Shown here piece by piece: positions 12,159 through 21,608 of a stretch of DNA of 64,000 nucleotides (its first letter is position 1; every line of letters begins with the position of its first letter). Below the pieces are notes generated by a model that searched no databases, was not told where the DNA came from, and saw only the letters and a program-made list of their open reading frames with translations. The DNA comes from Citrus sinensis (taxonomy: Eukaryota > Streptophyta > Magnoliopsida > Sapindales > Rutaceae): positions 25,827,001 through 25,891,000 of the forward strand of contig NC_068563.1 in assembly GCF_022201045.2 (NCBI RefSeq), read 5' to 3'. The translations under genes were made by a program, and so were the position numbers.

Positions 12159-12656
12159 TGTTAGAGGAGTTATTGGATGTCAATCGACTGCATCTAGAAG
12201 CTTTGCATAAACAAATAATGGTGGCACATGGCTTTGAAAATTGAACACGGTTTTCACCCACCAAACTTTGATGAACACGGTTTTGAAGAAGTTTTGATAC
12301 CCACAGCTTTGACTTTCTTGGCCATCATTTTGCTATAAATACAAGTGCAAATGAAGAGCTTATTCATTCCATTATTCAGAGAGCAATTTAGGGAGTCGAG
12401 AGAGAATTCAAGAGCTTGCATTTATAAGCTCTTATTACAGTGATTGAGAGAGTTTGGGTGTATTGGGGTTTTTGGAAAGTGAGCTAAAATACTACAATAC
12501 TTGTAACTCCTTTTCACTAGTAAAATATTTCCTTCTGTCTTCGCCCGTGGATGTAGGCTAAAAGCCGAACCACGTAATTTCTGGTGTCCTCTATTGTGCT
12601 TGTTCTTTATTGTTTCTACCAATTTTACTTTAGCTGCGTGTCTGCACCACCCAACA
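12159..12656 (+). mobile_element. Solo LTR, Copia-like
   Basis: The block starts TGTTAGAGGAG and ends CACCCAACA, the TG...CA form of an LTR. It has a TATA-like CTATAAATAC at about 12332 followed by a transcribed-looking region, then the CCGTGGATGTAGGC ... GCCGAACCACGTAA segment that I associate with R/U5 regions of plant Ty1/copia LTRs. No internal gag-pol and no second LTR follow, so this would be a solo LTR left by recombination. The flanking pentamers TTTTA and ATTTA differ at one position. The left border could instead be the TG at 12143. Confidence 0.6.
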
Positions 12657-12929
12657 ATTTACTAACATTGGATACTATAAAAATAGTTAGGAAATTAGTT
12701 GTATATATTGATTTTAGTAAGAAAGAAATTGACAATTTCCTTATTTTTAAATGTCGAACAACAACTACGTGAATCAGAATAGAATATCATATATTATTGT
12801 AGAAGATTTCTGGATGCTTGTGTGTTAGTAATAGTATCTGCAGGTACATAAAGAGTGACATTATTCTTGTAAAATATTTTAATCCTAGATCTTTTAATGT
12901 AACTTTATAAGTGACATTGTCAATGCCAG
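12657..12929. other. AT-rich filler between TE remnants
   Basis: No gene seen. It lies between the solo LTR and the RNase H fragment. It could be decayed LINE sequence but nothing in it is recognisable. Confidence 0.4.
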
Positions 12930-13229
12930 AAATGAGAAGCAACAAAAGTGGATCCCTCCTCCCAAAAATTCAAAATCAATGTTGATGTAGATATCAGTAT
13001 TGAAGATCAAATGATAGGTTTGGAAGCTACTATAAAAGATTCAAATGATAAGGTGGTAATTGGTATCGGGAAGACTCAAGTAAGGAGAAATGTCAGTTAT
13101 GTAGAAGAAAAAGACATAGAGTGGGGATTACAGGTGGCAAAAGAGGCACTAATATCTTCTTCGATCATTGAGACAGATTGCCAAGAAGTGGCTGATTTAG
13201 TAAACAACACAAAGGACAATAGAAGATAA
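12930..13229 (+). pseudogene. Non-LTR retrotransposon RNase H domain fragment
   Basis: Open frame of 93 codons (from 12948) with the plant RVT_3-type RNase H start: FKINVDVDISIED, then GLEATIKDSNDKVVIGIG and a conserved Glu/Asp context (AKEALISSSIIETDCQEVADLV). In functional copies the domain follows a KWxPP motif. Here AAGTGGATCCCTCCTCCC at about 12945-12962 encodes that motif, but in a frame different from the downstream domain, so a frameshift separates them. The reverse transcriptase is missing and the domain is truncated near 13229. A decayed, non-functional LINE remnant. Confidence 0.65.
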
Positions 13230-13251
13230 ATTTTTTGGATAATTTCATAAA

Positions 13252-13845
13252 AGATAAAAGCTCGTTTAGCCTTTGTATTTTGAGATTAGTTTCCAGTTAA
13301 TTCCTATATTTAAAACTTCTTTAAAATATCTCTACTGTTAAATTATTGACACCCCTTCCATTATTTTTTGTTATTTTTGGCATGCTTTTATAATATTACC
13401 CTCTTACAATTATGTTTCTTTTTTTTTACATTAATAAAAAGAAAAATTAAATTATCAATTTAACCCCAAAAAATAATTAATTTTTGTGGAACACTCTGTT
13501 GATAAGTTAATATATTATTTTTTTATTAAATGTCCAAAAAATGGTAATTTTTTATAATATTAATTTTTTGGACATATGCGGCTTCCACAAGAATTAATAT
13601 ACATTATTTTTGTTTATATTTTATTTTAGGGTTAAATTATTAATTTAATTTTTTCCTTTTATAATGTCCAATAAAAAAGGAAACATTATTGTGAAGGGAT
13701 AATATTGTAAATGCAAGCCAAAAGAAACAAAAAGTAACGACATGGGTATCAAAAGTTTAATGGCAGGATGTTTTAAGGTATTTTAAAAATATAAGGACTA
13801 AACGAGCACTAATCTCATAATATAAGACTAAACAAGTTTTTACCT
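13252..13845. mobile_element. MULE-type MITE with long TIRs
   Basis: The left tip AGATAAAAGCTCGTTTAG pairs with the reverse complement of the right tip AGGTAAAAACTTGTTTAG, and inverted similarity continues for roughly 180 bp (for example TGAGATTAGT in both arms). The flanks carry a 10-bp direct repeat with one mismatch: ATTTCATAAA at 13242-13251 and ATTTCGTAAA at 13846-13855. Long TIRs with a 9-11 bp target duplication are diagnostic of the Mutator superfamily. The element is 594 bp without coding capacity. Confidence 0.7.
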
Positions 13846-14014
13846 ATTTCGTAAATCCAAAGTCAAAAGAAAAAAAGACTTTCAAAAATTAAAGTTTGAT
13901 ACACTCCTAGATCTTATAATGCTCATGTCCATTCGTTTGCTAAATTTGCTTTAAGAAGAAATTTTTTTACTATTTAGCTTGATTCAATCCCAATAGTAGT
14001 TCTGGCTGCATTTA

Positions 14015-14852
14015 TGCTGTGTTTATTTTTTGGAGTGGGAATGAGGAGTGCAGATTCTTCCCACTCCAGTGTTTACTTCACAAAATTTGGGAGGGATTGA
14101 GAATCTCATTCCGTGGGCCCCACCCATTTTTGGACTGGGGAGTAGGAGTGGGAATCCACTCCCACCTCTCCCTCTTCTACCTTTTTTTTTTAAATTTAAT
14201 TCAATTTAATGTTTTATAATTAATAAAATAAAATAAATAATATTATATTTATTTGAATAATATTATTATATTTAACTAAATAATAATTTGCATTGATTCT
14301 AAGTTAAAATTATTTAAAAATAATATTATTATATTAATAGAGAATTAATAAATATAATATTATTATATTTATTTAATATTAATAATTAATAATAGTAAAT
14401 AGTTTATTCTAAGAAAATATTAATTTTGTACTAAATAATATTATATTATTATTTTATATAATAATAAATTTAATATAATTATATTAAATAAAATAAAATA
14501 ATGTTTCATTTTATATTAAAATTAATAAAAAATTGTGATGTTCATAATTAAGAATATTAATAATTATTATAAATTTACAAATATAATAAAATAAATATTT
14601 ATTCATTAAATATATTTTTTATTAAATTTGTAATTAAAAATTATAATTCTTTAAATAAGGATAAAATTATAATTTGAAACTATTTACTCCCAATCCAAGA
14701 TAAAGTAAACACATAAATTAGATTCTGATTTCCATTCCATGCTTCCATTCTAGTGTAAGTAAACAACCTACTCCCACTCCCACTCTGCACTCTCAATCCT
14801 AGTATTTTCACTCCTCGTGATTCTCACTCCAATCTAAAAAGTAAACGCTATC
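14015..14852. mobile_element. Harbinger/Tourist-type MITE
   Basis: The left end (TGCTGTGTTTATTTTTTGGA, then GTGGGAATGAGGAGTG) matches the reverse complement of the right end (GATAGCGTTTACTTTTTAGA, then TTGGAGTGAGAATCAC). TTA flanks both sides (14012-14014 and 14853-14855), the expected PIF/Harbinger target duplication. The subterminal arms are rich in CCCACTCC/GGAGTGGG and the roughly 450-bp core is almost pure A/T. No transposase. Confidence 0.65.
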
Positions 14853-14855
14853 TTA

Positions 14856-15516
14856 AAGTATTGAAAATGTTTACTTTTATATTAGAAAAAAAGTTGATTT
14901 GATATTATAAAAATATCATATTGTTGCTCAGTATCATCTTATAATTTTGTGGGATAATTTCATTAAAATAGTATAATTGTTAGTGATTATTTGAAAATGT
15001 GAATACAATCTTCTCATCATTTGAATTTTTTTTTAGTATATTATAAGATAGTTGTTGACACTGATTTTTGGTCAACTAAAAAATTAAATAATGAAATGAT
15101 ATAAAAAATGAGAGGCAGAAAATTTATATGATTTGACACTGGGCCTCCATCCATAAGTATGGAAAGATTGATTTTCACTATTGAATATTTTTTCTTAAAC
15201 ATGCTTTTGCTTTATGAGCTTCTAAATTCTTCTTCAAGGCTCAGATAACACGTCCAATTACTGGACCCTAGCTATTGGATTTACTATCTGGGCTTTTTTT
15301 TTTAATTAAACCAATCTCCCACAATTGTGCTCTTTTACAATTGCACTCTCTTGTATTTATATTTATTTTCACTAATTAAGTTCTATCATGCTTAGCTATG
15401 TTTTTTTTTTGTAATCATGTTATCCAGTAGTCCTGCTTATTTGACTCCATGCTCTTGTGTTTTCAAGCTCACATGCTCTCATTCCCGCGTGCTCTCATAA
15501 TCTCATGCACATGCTA
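14856..15516. other. AT-rich intergenic DNA
   Basis: No gene recognised. T-rich runs at about 15294 and 15403 and unremarkable sequence elsewhere. Confidence 0.5.
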
Positions 15517-15790
15517 TTATGTAATTGTGCTTTGTTGACTTTTTAAGCTTAGCTACCATGCTTTCATAGTCTCATGTTCATATTCTCTCATACTTTTATG
15601 TAGTTATGCTTAATTGACTTTTTCAGTTTCCTACTGAGCTAGCATGCTTTTATAGTTTCATGCTCTCATGCTCACGTGCTTTTATGGTATAATGCACGTG
15701 CTCTTATGTTTTTATGTAGCTGTATTTAATTGATTTATTAAGTTTTTTACTGAGACAACATGTTTTCATGGTCTTATAAGCGCTCAAATG
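15517..15790. repeat. Degenerate tandem repeat, unit about 80-115 bp
   Basis: Three successive blocks begin TTATGTAATTGTGC (15517), TTATGTAGTTATGC (15596) and TTATGTAGCTGTAT (15712). Each continues with a TTGACTTTTT-like stretch, then an (A)CATG(C/T)TTTCAT part and a run of CATGCTC/TCATGCAC words. The pattern is a decayed minisatellite, upstream of the GABA-transporter-like gene. Confidence 0.55.
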
Positions 15791-16267
15791 TTTACATTTT
15801 TCCTTTCAACAATAGTAAATAATAGTTATTGAATTAAATATAAAAATAATTAAATTTTACTTGTATACCATTATTAATACGTATGATCATAAAATCTTTA
15901 GCTGCTTGTAACAGCTGTTGGAAGAGACAATTTTGTTCTATCATTTGAGCTTAAAGATGCATGTCGTCGATGTGTAAGAATTAATGAAAAGACCAGAAAC
16001 CAATGAAAAATGGTTAGGGGCATTATGGTCTACTTTCCCTAATAATGATTTCTCTGAAAAGAGTCAAAAGAATGGACATCACCGTCATCAAAAGAATGGG
16101 CACTAAATTGGACAACTAGTTATTAAATAGCAATTCAAATCCATCTTTTATTTTTCTTGTTTGATGTTTCTATTTAAAGAGAGAGAGAGAGCTTTTCAAA
16201 AAAAAAAAAAAAAAGAGAGAGAGAGAGAGAGAGACGGAGAGAGAAGAAATAAAATAGAGGTAGAGAG
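15791..16267 (+). promoter_or_regulatory. Proximal promoter and 5' leader of the GABA-transporter-like gene
   Basis: Directly upstream of the ATG at 16268. A (GA)n tract interrupted by a poly(A) run (16181-16245) forms most of the leader, a common plant 5' UTR pattern. TATTTAAAG at about 16171 could be a weak TATA element. No defined transcription-factor operator was assigned. Confidence 0.4.
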
Positions 16268-19200
16268 ATGAGCACAGTGAGTCCAAGTTCAGTAGCAGTT
16301 GATGGAGGAAAAGATATTGCAAAGATTCGCCATCAAGATGAAGCTCAAAAAGAACTTGATGCTGGTGCCCTCTTTGTTCTTAAATCCAAAGGTAATAACA
16401 TTAGCATATGAACCCTACATATGTAAAATTAATACTCTTTAATTTATTCTATAGATATTTTTTCTTCATTTATACACTATCAAAATGATCTCGTGTGTGT
16501 TTCTGTTTGTGTTCTGTTTATGCATATTCATCATCTTCTCTTTTTACTCCTTATTAAGCAATAATATACAACTTAAAAACTTTTGACATGATTATCATCA
16601 CGACCGTCGAAATCTTTCTTTTGTTTTGATCCACGTGTATCGTATGTTTCAACAGTGATGTTCACTGTTTTTTAAACCCAATTTTTCATAATTTCTAGGT
16701 AGCGCAAAATTCGTTAAAGTTTGAGAATGATTAATACGTACAATTATACACAACCAAAAATATCCGCCCTCATCAATTATTTCAATCTTTATTTCAACTC
16801 TTTAATTTGTCATATAGTCGTTCTCCACCGTGAATGCCGTCTGCGCATTTTAATATAAATTTAAATTAGATATTTTAACCAGAAACCTGCCTAGTTCAAA
16901 TCCGCATTTCAAATGAACAAATATATATTATACCAAAAGAATTTGTATAATTACTTTATATATATACCATAAAATTAAAACGAACAGATTTAAAATACAA
17001 GAAAAATATGAATTTCAATGCACTTTTTTTTTTTTTTCTTTTAGTATATTAGAGTTGGGGCAAACTCTATCTTACATGCATGTAAGATTCATGCCTCTCA
17101 CATGAATAGTATATATGTGGGACCCACACACTATTCATGTGAGAGGCATGTATCTTACATGCATGTAAGATAGGGGATCCCGTGAGTTGGTACTTTTTAA
17201 TCTTTTAACTTTATTCCGCATATAATTTTTTTTTTTGCAAACATCACACCTAACACAACTCTGTCTCTCTCTCTCTCTCTCTCTCTCTAATCTATATATA
17301 TATATATACTGCGTGTGCAGCCGGCTCCCAACTAATCTAACCATTTAAGCAATTTTATTAATTGTTTTTCTTGCGTAAACGTTGACATTTCCTTGTGTTG
17401 AATACACTAATTAAGTTGATTCTTTTGCTGATTAAACTGTAGAAATTCAAAACATAAGATAACATAAAGGGCAAAAGAAACATAAAATATATCAAATGGT
17501 TGTGGTTCAGTTGACAGCGCATGCTGAGTTTGTGGGAAGAGCTCTCAGGTTCAATCCCCCACTAAACACGCCATTTGGGAGGGGTAAAGAGCCTTAACTG
17601 TGACTATACCCCGAATTCAGATTAGTCGGGACCCAATACTGTTGCCGGATACCGAATGGCTTTCACAAAAAAAAAAAAGAAACATAAAATAAAATAAAAT
17701 ACGAATTCACAGTTGCGTAATCTTTTGATTCCATTGACCAATATAAAATAAAGTAGATAATGTATGGCTTTAAATAACATCTCAATATTCATTATATTTC
17801 AAGCACTGAGGTATTATCTATTTATTGAAGGGTAATTTTTAAAAACCTCCCCTGAGGTTTGGGTTTGTTGCAAGTAGATGGCGAGAATTGATTTATTTGT
17901 AAAAAACCCCCTACCGTCAGTTAAGTTTAACATTGACCGTTAGTTGACCATGCAAAGACAATATTACCCTTAACAATAGTTTGTAAACGAAAATAACTAA
18001 AAAAAAACTAAAATTATTGGTGCAAAAAGCACAAACCCTATTTTTTGACAATTTTATCCTTGTCAATTCTAAAAATTTACAATATCATAGGTAAAGATTA
18101 TGACTATTTCATTTTTAAATTTTTAATTTTATCTTTCTTGTAGGAATTTTAAGGAAATATCAATAATTTAAAGAGGATTTTTTAATTTTTTAATTTTAAT
18201 TTTTTATAAGAACTTTAAGAAAATATCAATAATTTAAAAAGTGTAAAATAGCTAATAATTTTGGTTTTTTTATAGTTATTTTCGTTTATAAACTATTGTT
18301 AAGGGTAATATTGTCTTTGCACGGTCAACTAACGGTCAATGTTAAACTTAACTGACGGTAGGGTGTTTATTACAAATAAATCAATTCTCGCCATCTACTT
18401 GCAACAAGCCCAAACCTCAGGGGAGGTTTTTAAAAATTACCCATTTATTGAATGATCATAAATTTCATAATTTACATGTAAGGAGAGGTACCATTTCACT
18501 TGGAATAGAATATAGAAAAATCTCTCACATCCCCCTTCTTATTTGAGTGATTACTAACTTCCCCCTCAATATATCTTATATTTACTTGTTAACTATAAAT
18601 ATATTGCTAAAACTTAATGTAGGATCATGGCTACACTGTGGGTATCACTTGACAAATTCAATAGTGTGTCCACCTCTCCTTAGTCTCCCGTATGCTTTCA
18701 CTTTTCTCGGTTGGGAAACCGGAATTTTGTGTCTCGCCATTGCAGCTCTGGAAACTTTCTATTCTTACAATTCAATCTCTCTTGTTCTCGAACACCATGC
18801 TCAGTTGGGTCATCGCCATCTTCGCTTTAGAGACATGGCTCATGACATCATGGGTAAGTTCTATACTATAATTGCCAATTTCAATTCATTTAAGAGTAAT
18901 GATGTAGTGGAGAACATAACTAACATTATGGTTGATCAACTACATCACTACCTACTGAATAGTACTGTTTAATTGATTCGTAGTTTCAACTTCATCTCCA
19001 AAATGTTACATAATCATCACTTTGTGCAATTATGCTTCATAAGATGTGTGATATGTATGATCAAACTGTCTTAACATGCATTGAATATCAAAGTTGTGCA
19101 CCAGCAAAACACTTAAAATTGTCCGTGGGGACAATATTTATTAAGTTGATTAAATAGCGAGTGAAATCAAATTAACTAGATGTCCTATTCTTTATTGCAC

Positions 19201-21238
19201 AATTCAAATTTTGTAAGCCTTGTCATTTTCACAGTAAATGTAGCAAGTAGGCAAGTGTCCTAACAAATTCAAGTGATTGTCACGAAATTAAATGATTAGC
19301 TATGCATAGTTTGCATACACCATACGTTATTGTGTGCGCTGGCAATTGTATGAACCACTGCTAAACTCGTACCAATTTTAGGGATAATGGGACATTAATT
19401 GATTGCCGATTTGAAAATAAAAGGCAGGAGTAGACCAGTCAATATTTTGGATAATATTTAATTATTTATCATGGTGGCGGCCAAGTGGATCAATGTTGTT
19501 GTCTGAGGGGTCTGGGGCCAGACCCTTAGATTTTGAGAAAAAAAAAAAAGAAATAAAATCAAGGTCCTAACTTTTAATTGAAATTTAGCGCAATTCTTTG
19601 AAAAATTTACATTTCAGTCAACGTAGTGGCATAGTTTACCTACTCTTTTTATTATTATTATTATTATTATTTTGGCGTCCTTTAATTTCTTCATTTTGAC
19701 CTGTTGAATCAAAATTTTGATTCCGCCGCTGATTATGTATGTATGAACCTTTGTGGTAGTACTTAAAGAATCCAAAATGCCGATTAATTTGATAAAAATG
19801 GATTTGCAGGGCCAAATTGGGGCCGATATTATGTGGGTCCAATCCAGTTCATGGTTTGCTATGGTGCTGTTGTTGGAGGCGTTCTTCTGGGAGGACAATG
19901 CATGAAGGTTCAGTAAAATTATACAAATTTCACATAGAATTTTGTTATGTTACAGAAAACAAAATAACTTACTACAAACCATTTTTCGGCAAACAAGTTA
20001 TAGGTATAATGTTTCAGGTTTATTTAAATCGAGATTTTAATTAAAATCTTTGTTTTTTGGCAGGCTATTTACTTACTCTCACACCCAGACGGTACCATGA
20101 AGTTGTATGAATTTGTGATCATATTCGGATGTCTAATTTTGATCTTAGCTCAAATCCCATCATTTCACTCACTGAGGCACATCAACATGATAGCTTTGGC
20201 TCTTTGCCTCACATACAGTGCCTGTGCCACTGCCGGCTCCATTTATGTTGGTAAGAACCATGCTAAATTACAAACACTTTGCATCATGTAGATAATTCAA
20301 ATTTAAATTGTGAACTTACAACCGATATATTTTTTTTCTCAGGAAATTCTTCAAAGGGGCCAAACAAAGATTATTCTATTCTTGGCGACAACGAAAGTCG
20401 TGTTTTCGGGATGTTCAATGCCATTGGTATCATTGCCACAACATTTGGAAATGGTATCATTCCTGAAATTCAGGTATGAACCAGTAAGCTTTCCAACATT
20501 TGCTGGGGCAGCGTAGTTTATGCGTAAAATTATCCTTGTTGCAGGCAACAATTGCACCACCAGTAAAGGGGAAGATGTTCAAGGGACTATGTTTTTGCTA
20601 CGCAGTACTTGGTGTAACTTTCTTCAGTGTTGCAATTTCCGGGTATTGGGCATTTGGCAACCAATCTGAAGGCCTCATTCTTGGCAACTTTTTGGATGAT
20701 GGAAAGCCTTTGGTACCAAAATGGTTCCTTTTCATGACCAATTTCTTGGTCATTTTACAACAATCAGCTATTGCTGCGGTAAGAATTAGTCAATGAACAT
20801 TTGTGTAAACATCTTTGAAGGGAAAATGATCAAAATCTGCCTGTTTGTTTCTTACAGGTTTACTTGCAGCCAACAAATGAAGTTCTTGAAAAAACCTTTG
20901 CGGATCCACTGAGTAAAGAATTTTCTCTCCGAAATGTGATCCCCAGGATCATTTCTCGGTCACTATCCGTAATCATTGCCACATTTGTAGCAGCAATGCT
21001 TCCATTCTTTGGAGGCATAAATTCAGTCCTTGGAGCTTTTGGTTTCATTCCACTGGACTTCATCTTGCCTGTGGTTTTCTTCAACTTGACATTCAAACCA
21101 TCGAAATCGAGCCCCATATTTTGGTTGAATCTCAGCATTGCAGTTGTTTTCTCAGCAATCGGAGTCATAGCAGCTATTGCAGCAGCGAGACAAATGGGCC
21201 TCGATGCCAAAAATTATCAGTTGTTTGCTAATGTATGA
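16268..21238 (+). CDS. GAT1-like: GABA transporter-like amino acid permease (AAAP family)
   Basis: Seven exons: 16268-16391, 18623-18853, 19810-19907, 20064-20250, 20343-20473, 20545-20778 and 20858-21238. They sum to 1386 nt, 461 residues plus stop, with all junctions GT-AG and phase-consistent. The protein follows Arabidopsis GAT1 along its length: DAGALFVLKSKGSW at the start of the membrane domain, LSLPYAF, FRDMAHDIMG, WGRYYVGPIQF, ATTFGNGIIPEIQATI in the middle, SGYWAFG, VYLQPTNEVLE and AFGFIPLDFILPVVFFN near the end. About ten to eleven hydrophobic helices are expected, with a cytosolic N-terminus. Family members carry 4-aminobutyrate and related omega-amino acids with protons across the plasma membrane. 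Intron 1 (2.2 kb) contains a foldback, a SINE and a MULE-type MITE. Function is assigned by family; specificity is not proven. Confidence 0.92.
17067..17173. repeat. Near-perfect foldback with 44-nt arms
   Basis: Arms at 17067-17110 and 17130-17173 are almost exact reverse complements (ATCTTACATGCATGTAAGAT, then CATGCCTCTCACATGAATAG). The centre contains GTGGGACCCAC. Each arm also holds its own palindrome (CTTACATGCATGTAAG). It lies in intron 1 of the transporter gene, so its transcript could fold into a long hairpin. Confidence 0.8.
17261..17310. repeat. (TC)n and (TA)n microsatellites
   Basis: A TC run at about 17261-17288 followed by a TA run at about 17294-17308, within intron 1 of the transporter gene. 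Confidence 0.8.
17490..17675 (+). mobile_element. tRNA-derived SINE
   Basis: The block has an A-box-like GTGGTTCAGTTGACAGCGC and a B-box GGTTCAATCCC about 35 bp apart, the internal pol III promoter of tRNA-type SINEs. A unique body follows, with an A-rich tail. A 16-bp direct repeat AAAGAAACATAAAATA flanks it at 17474-17489 and 17676-17691, the target-primed insertion signature. It is not a functional tRNA because the cloverleaf downstream of the B box is lost. It lies sense in intron 1 of the transporter gene. Confidence 0.8.
17830..18442. mobile_element. MULE-type MITE with about 185-bp TIRs
   Basis: The left end GGGTAATTTTTAAAAACCTC matches the reverse complement of the right end base for base, and the arms (about 17830-18016 and 18255-18442) stay highly similar through ACCGTTAGTTGACC and TTAACAATAGTTT. 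A perfect 10-bp target duplication ATTTATTGAA flanks it (17820-17829 and 18443-18452). The 613-bp element has no coding capacity. The well-kept arms suggest a fairly recent insertion into intron 1 of the transporter gene. Confidence 0.88.
19480..19745 (-). repeat. Dispersed repeat remnant in transporter intron 2
   Basis: The stretch ends GATTCCGCCGCTGA, the reverse complement of the CAGTGGCAGAATCAGGATTT type start seen at about 22733, and contains an ATT microsatellite (19650-19671). It fits the dispersed repeat also seen in the GDSL, AHL and RAD5A introns. Borders are approximate. Confidence 0.4.
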
Positions 21239-21608
21239 TCATTGATCAGGCCGAGCTGGCCATTGGCTCACATTAATACATTATGAGCCAATCATTCTAC
21301 ATATATACATGTGTACCTAAATAACAGTTCTGAGATAGTGAGATTCCTCAATATACAGCAACAGCAAACCCATCAAGTAACAAAGGGCAGCAGCAATTCG
21401 ATATCGTCTCAATTAAAACAATGCATCAGCTTATTGCAGTCTGAATTTTTTAAAATGAAATAACAAAAAACATAATATGCTTTTACATCAAGCAAATGTC
21501 TCAAAAACAAGATGAACATCATTTTTATTAGCAGCAACAGCAAAGGGTAAAATCCACTGTCAAAGTCTCAAAGATCCACAATTAAACACTTCATGGAGAA
21601 GCAGGACT
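21239..21608. other. Convergent 3' UTR region between transporter and AHL genes
   Basis: 370 bp between two stop codons of converging genes. It must hold both 3' UTRs. No other gene is visible, and overlapping transcripts are possible. Confidence 0.5.

Noticed and set aside
17500..17575. Possible tRNA gene
   Set aside because: A and B boxes are present but the cloverleaf arms do not form, and the block has a tail and target duplication, so it is a SINE.
18547..18972. Separate 141-codon plus-strand gene
   Set aside because: It is exon 2 of the transporter gene read into both flanking introns.
20860..21210. 116-codon minus-strand ORF
   Set aside because: Antisense shadow of the last transporter exon.
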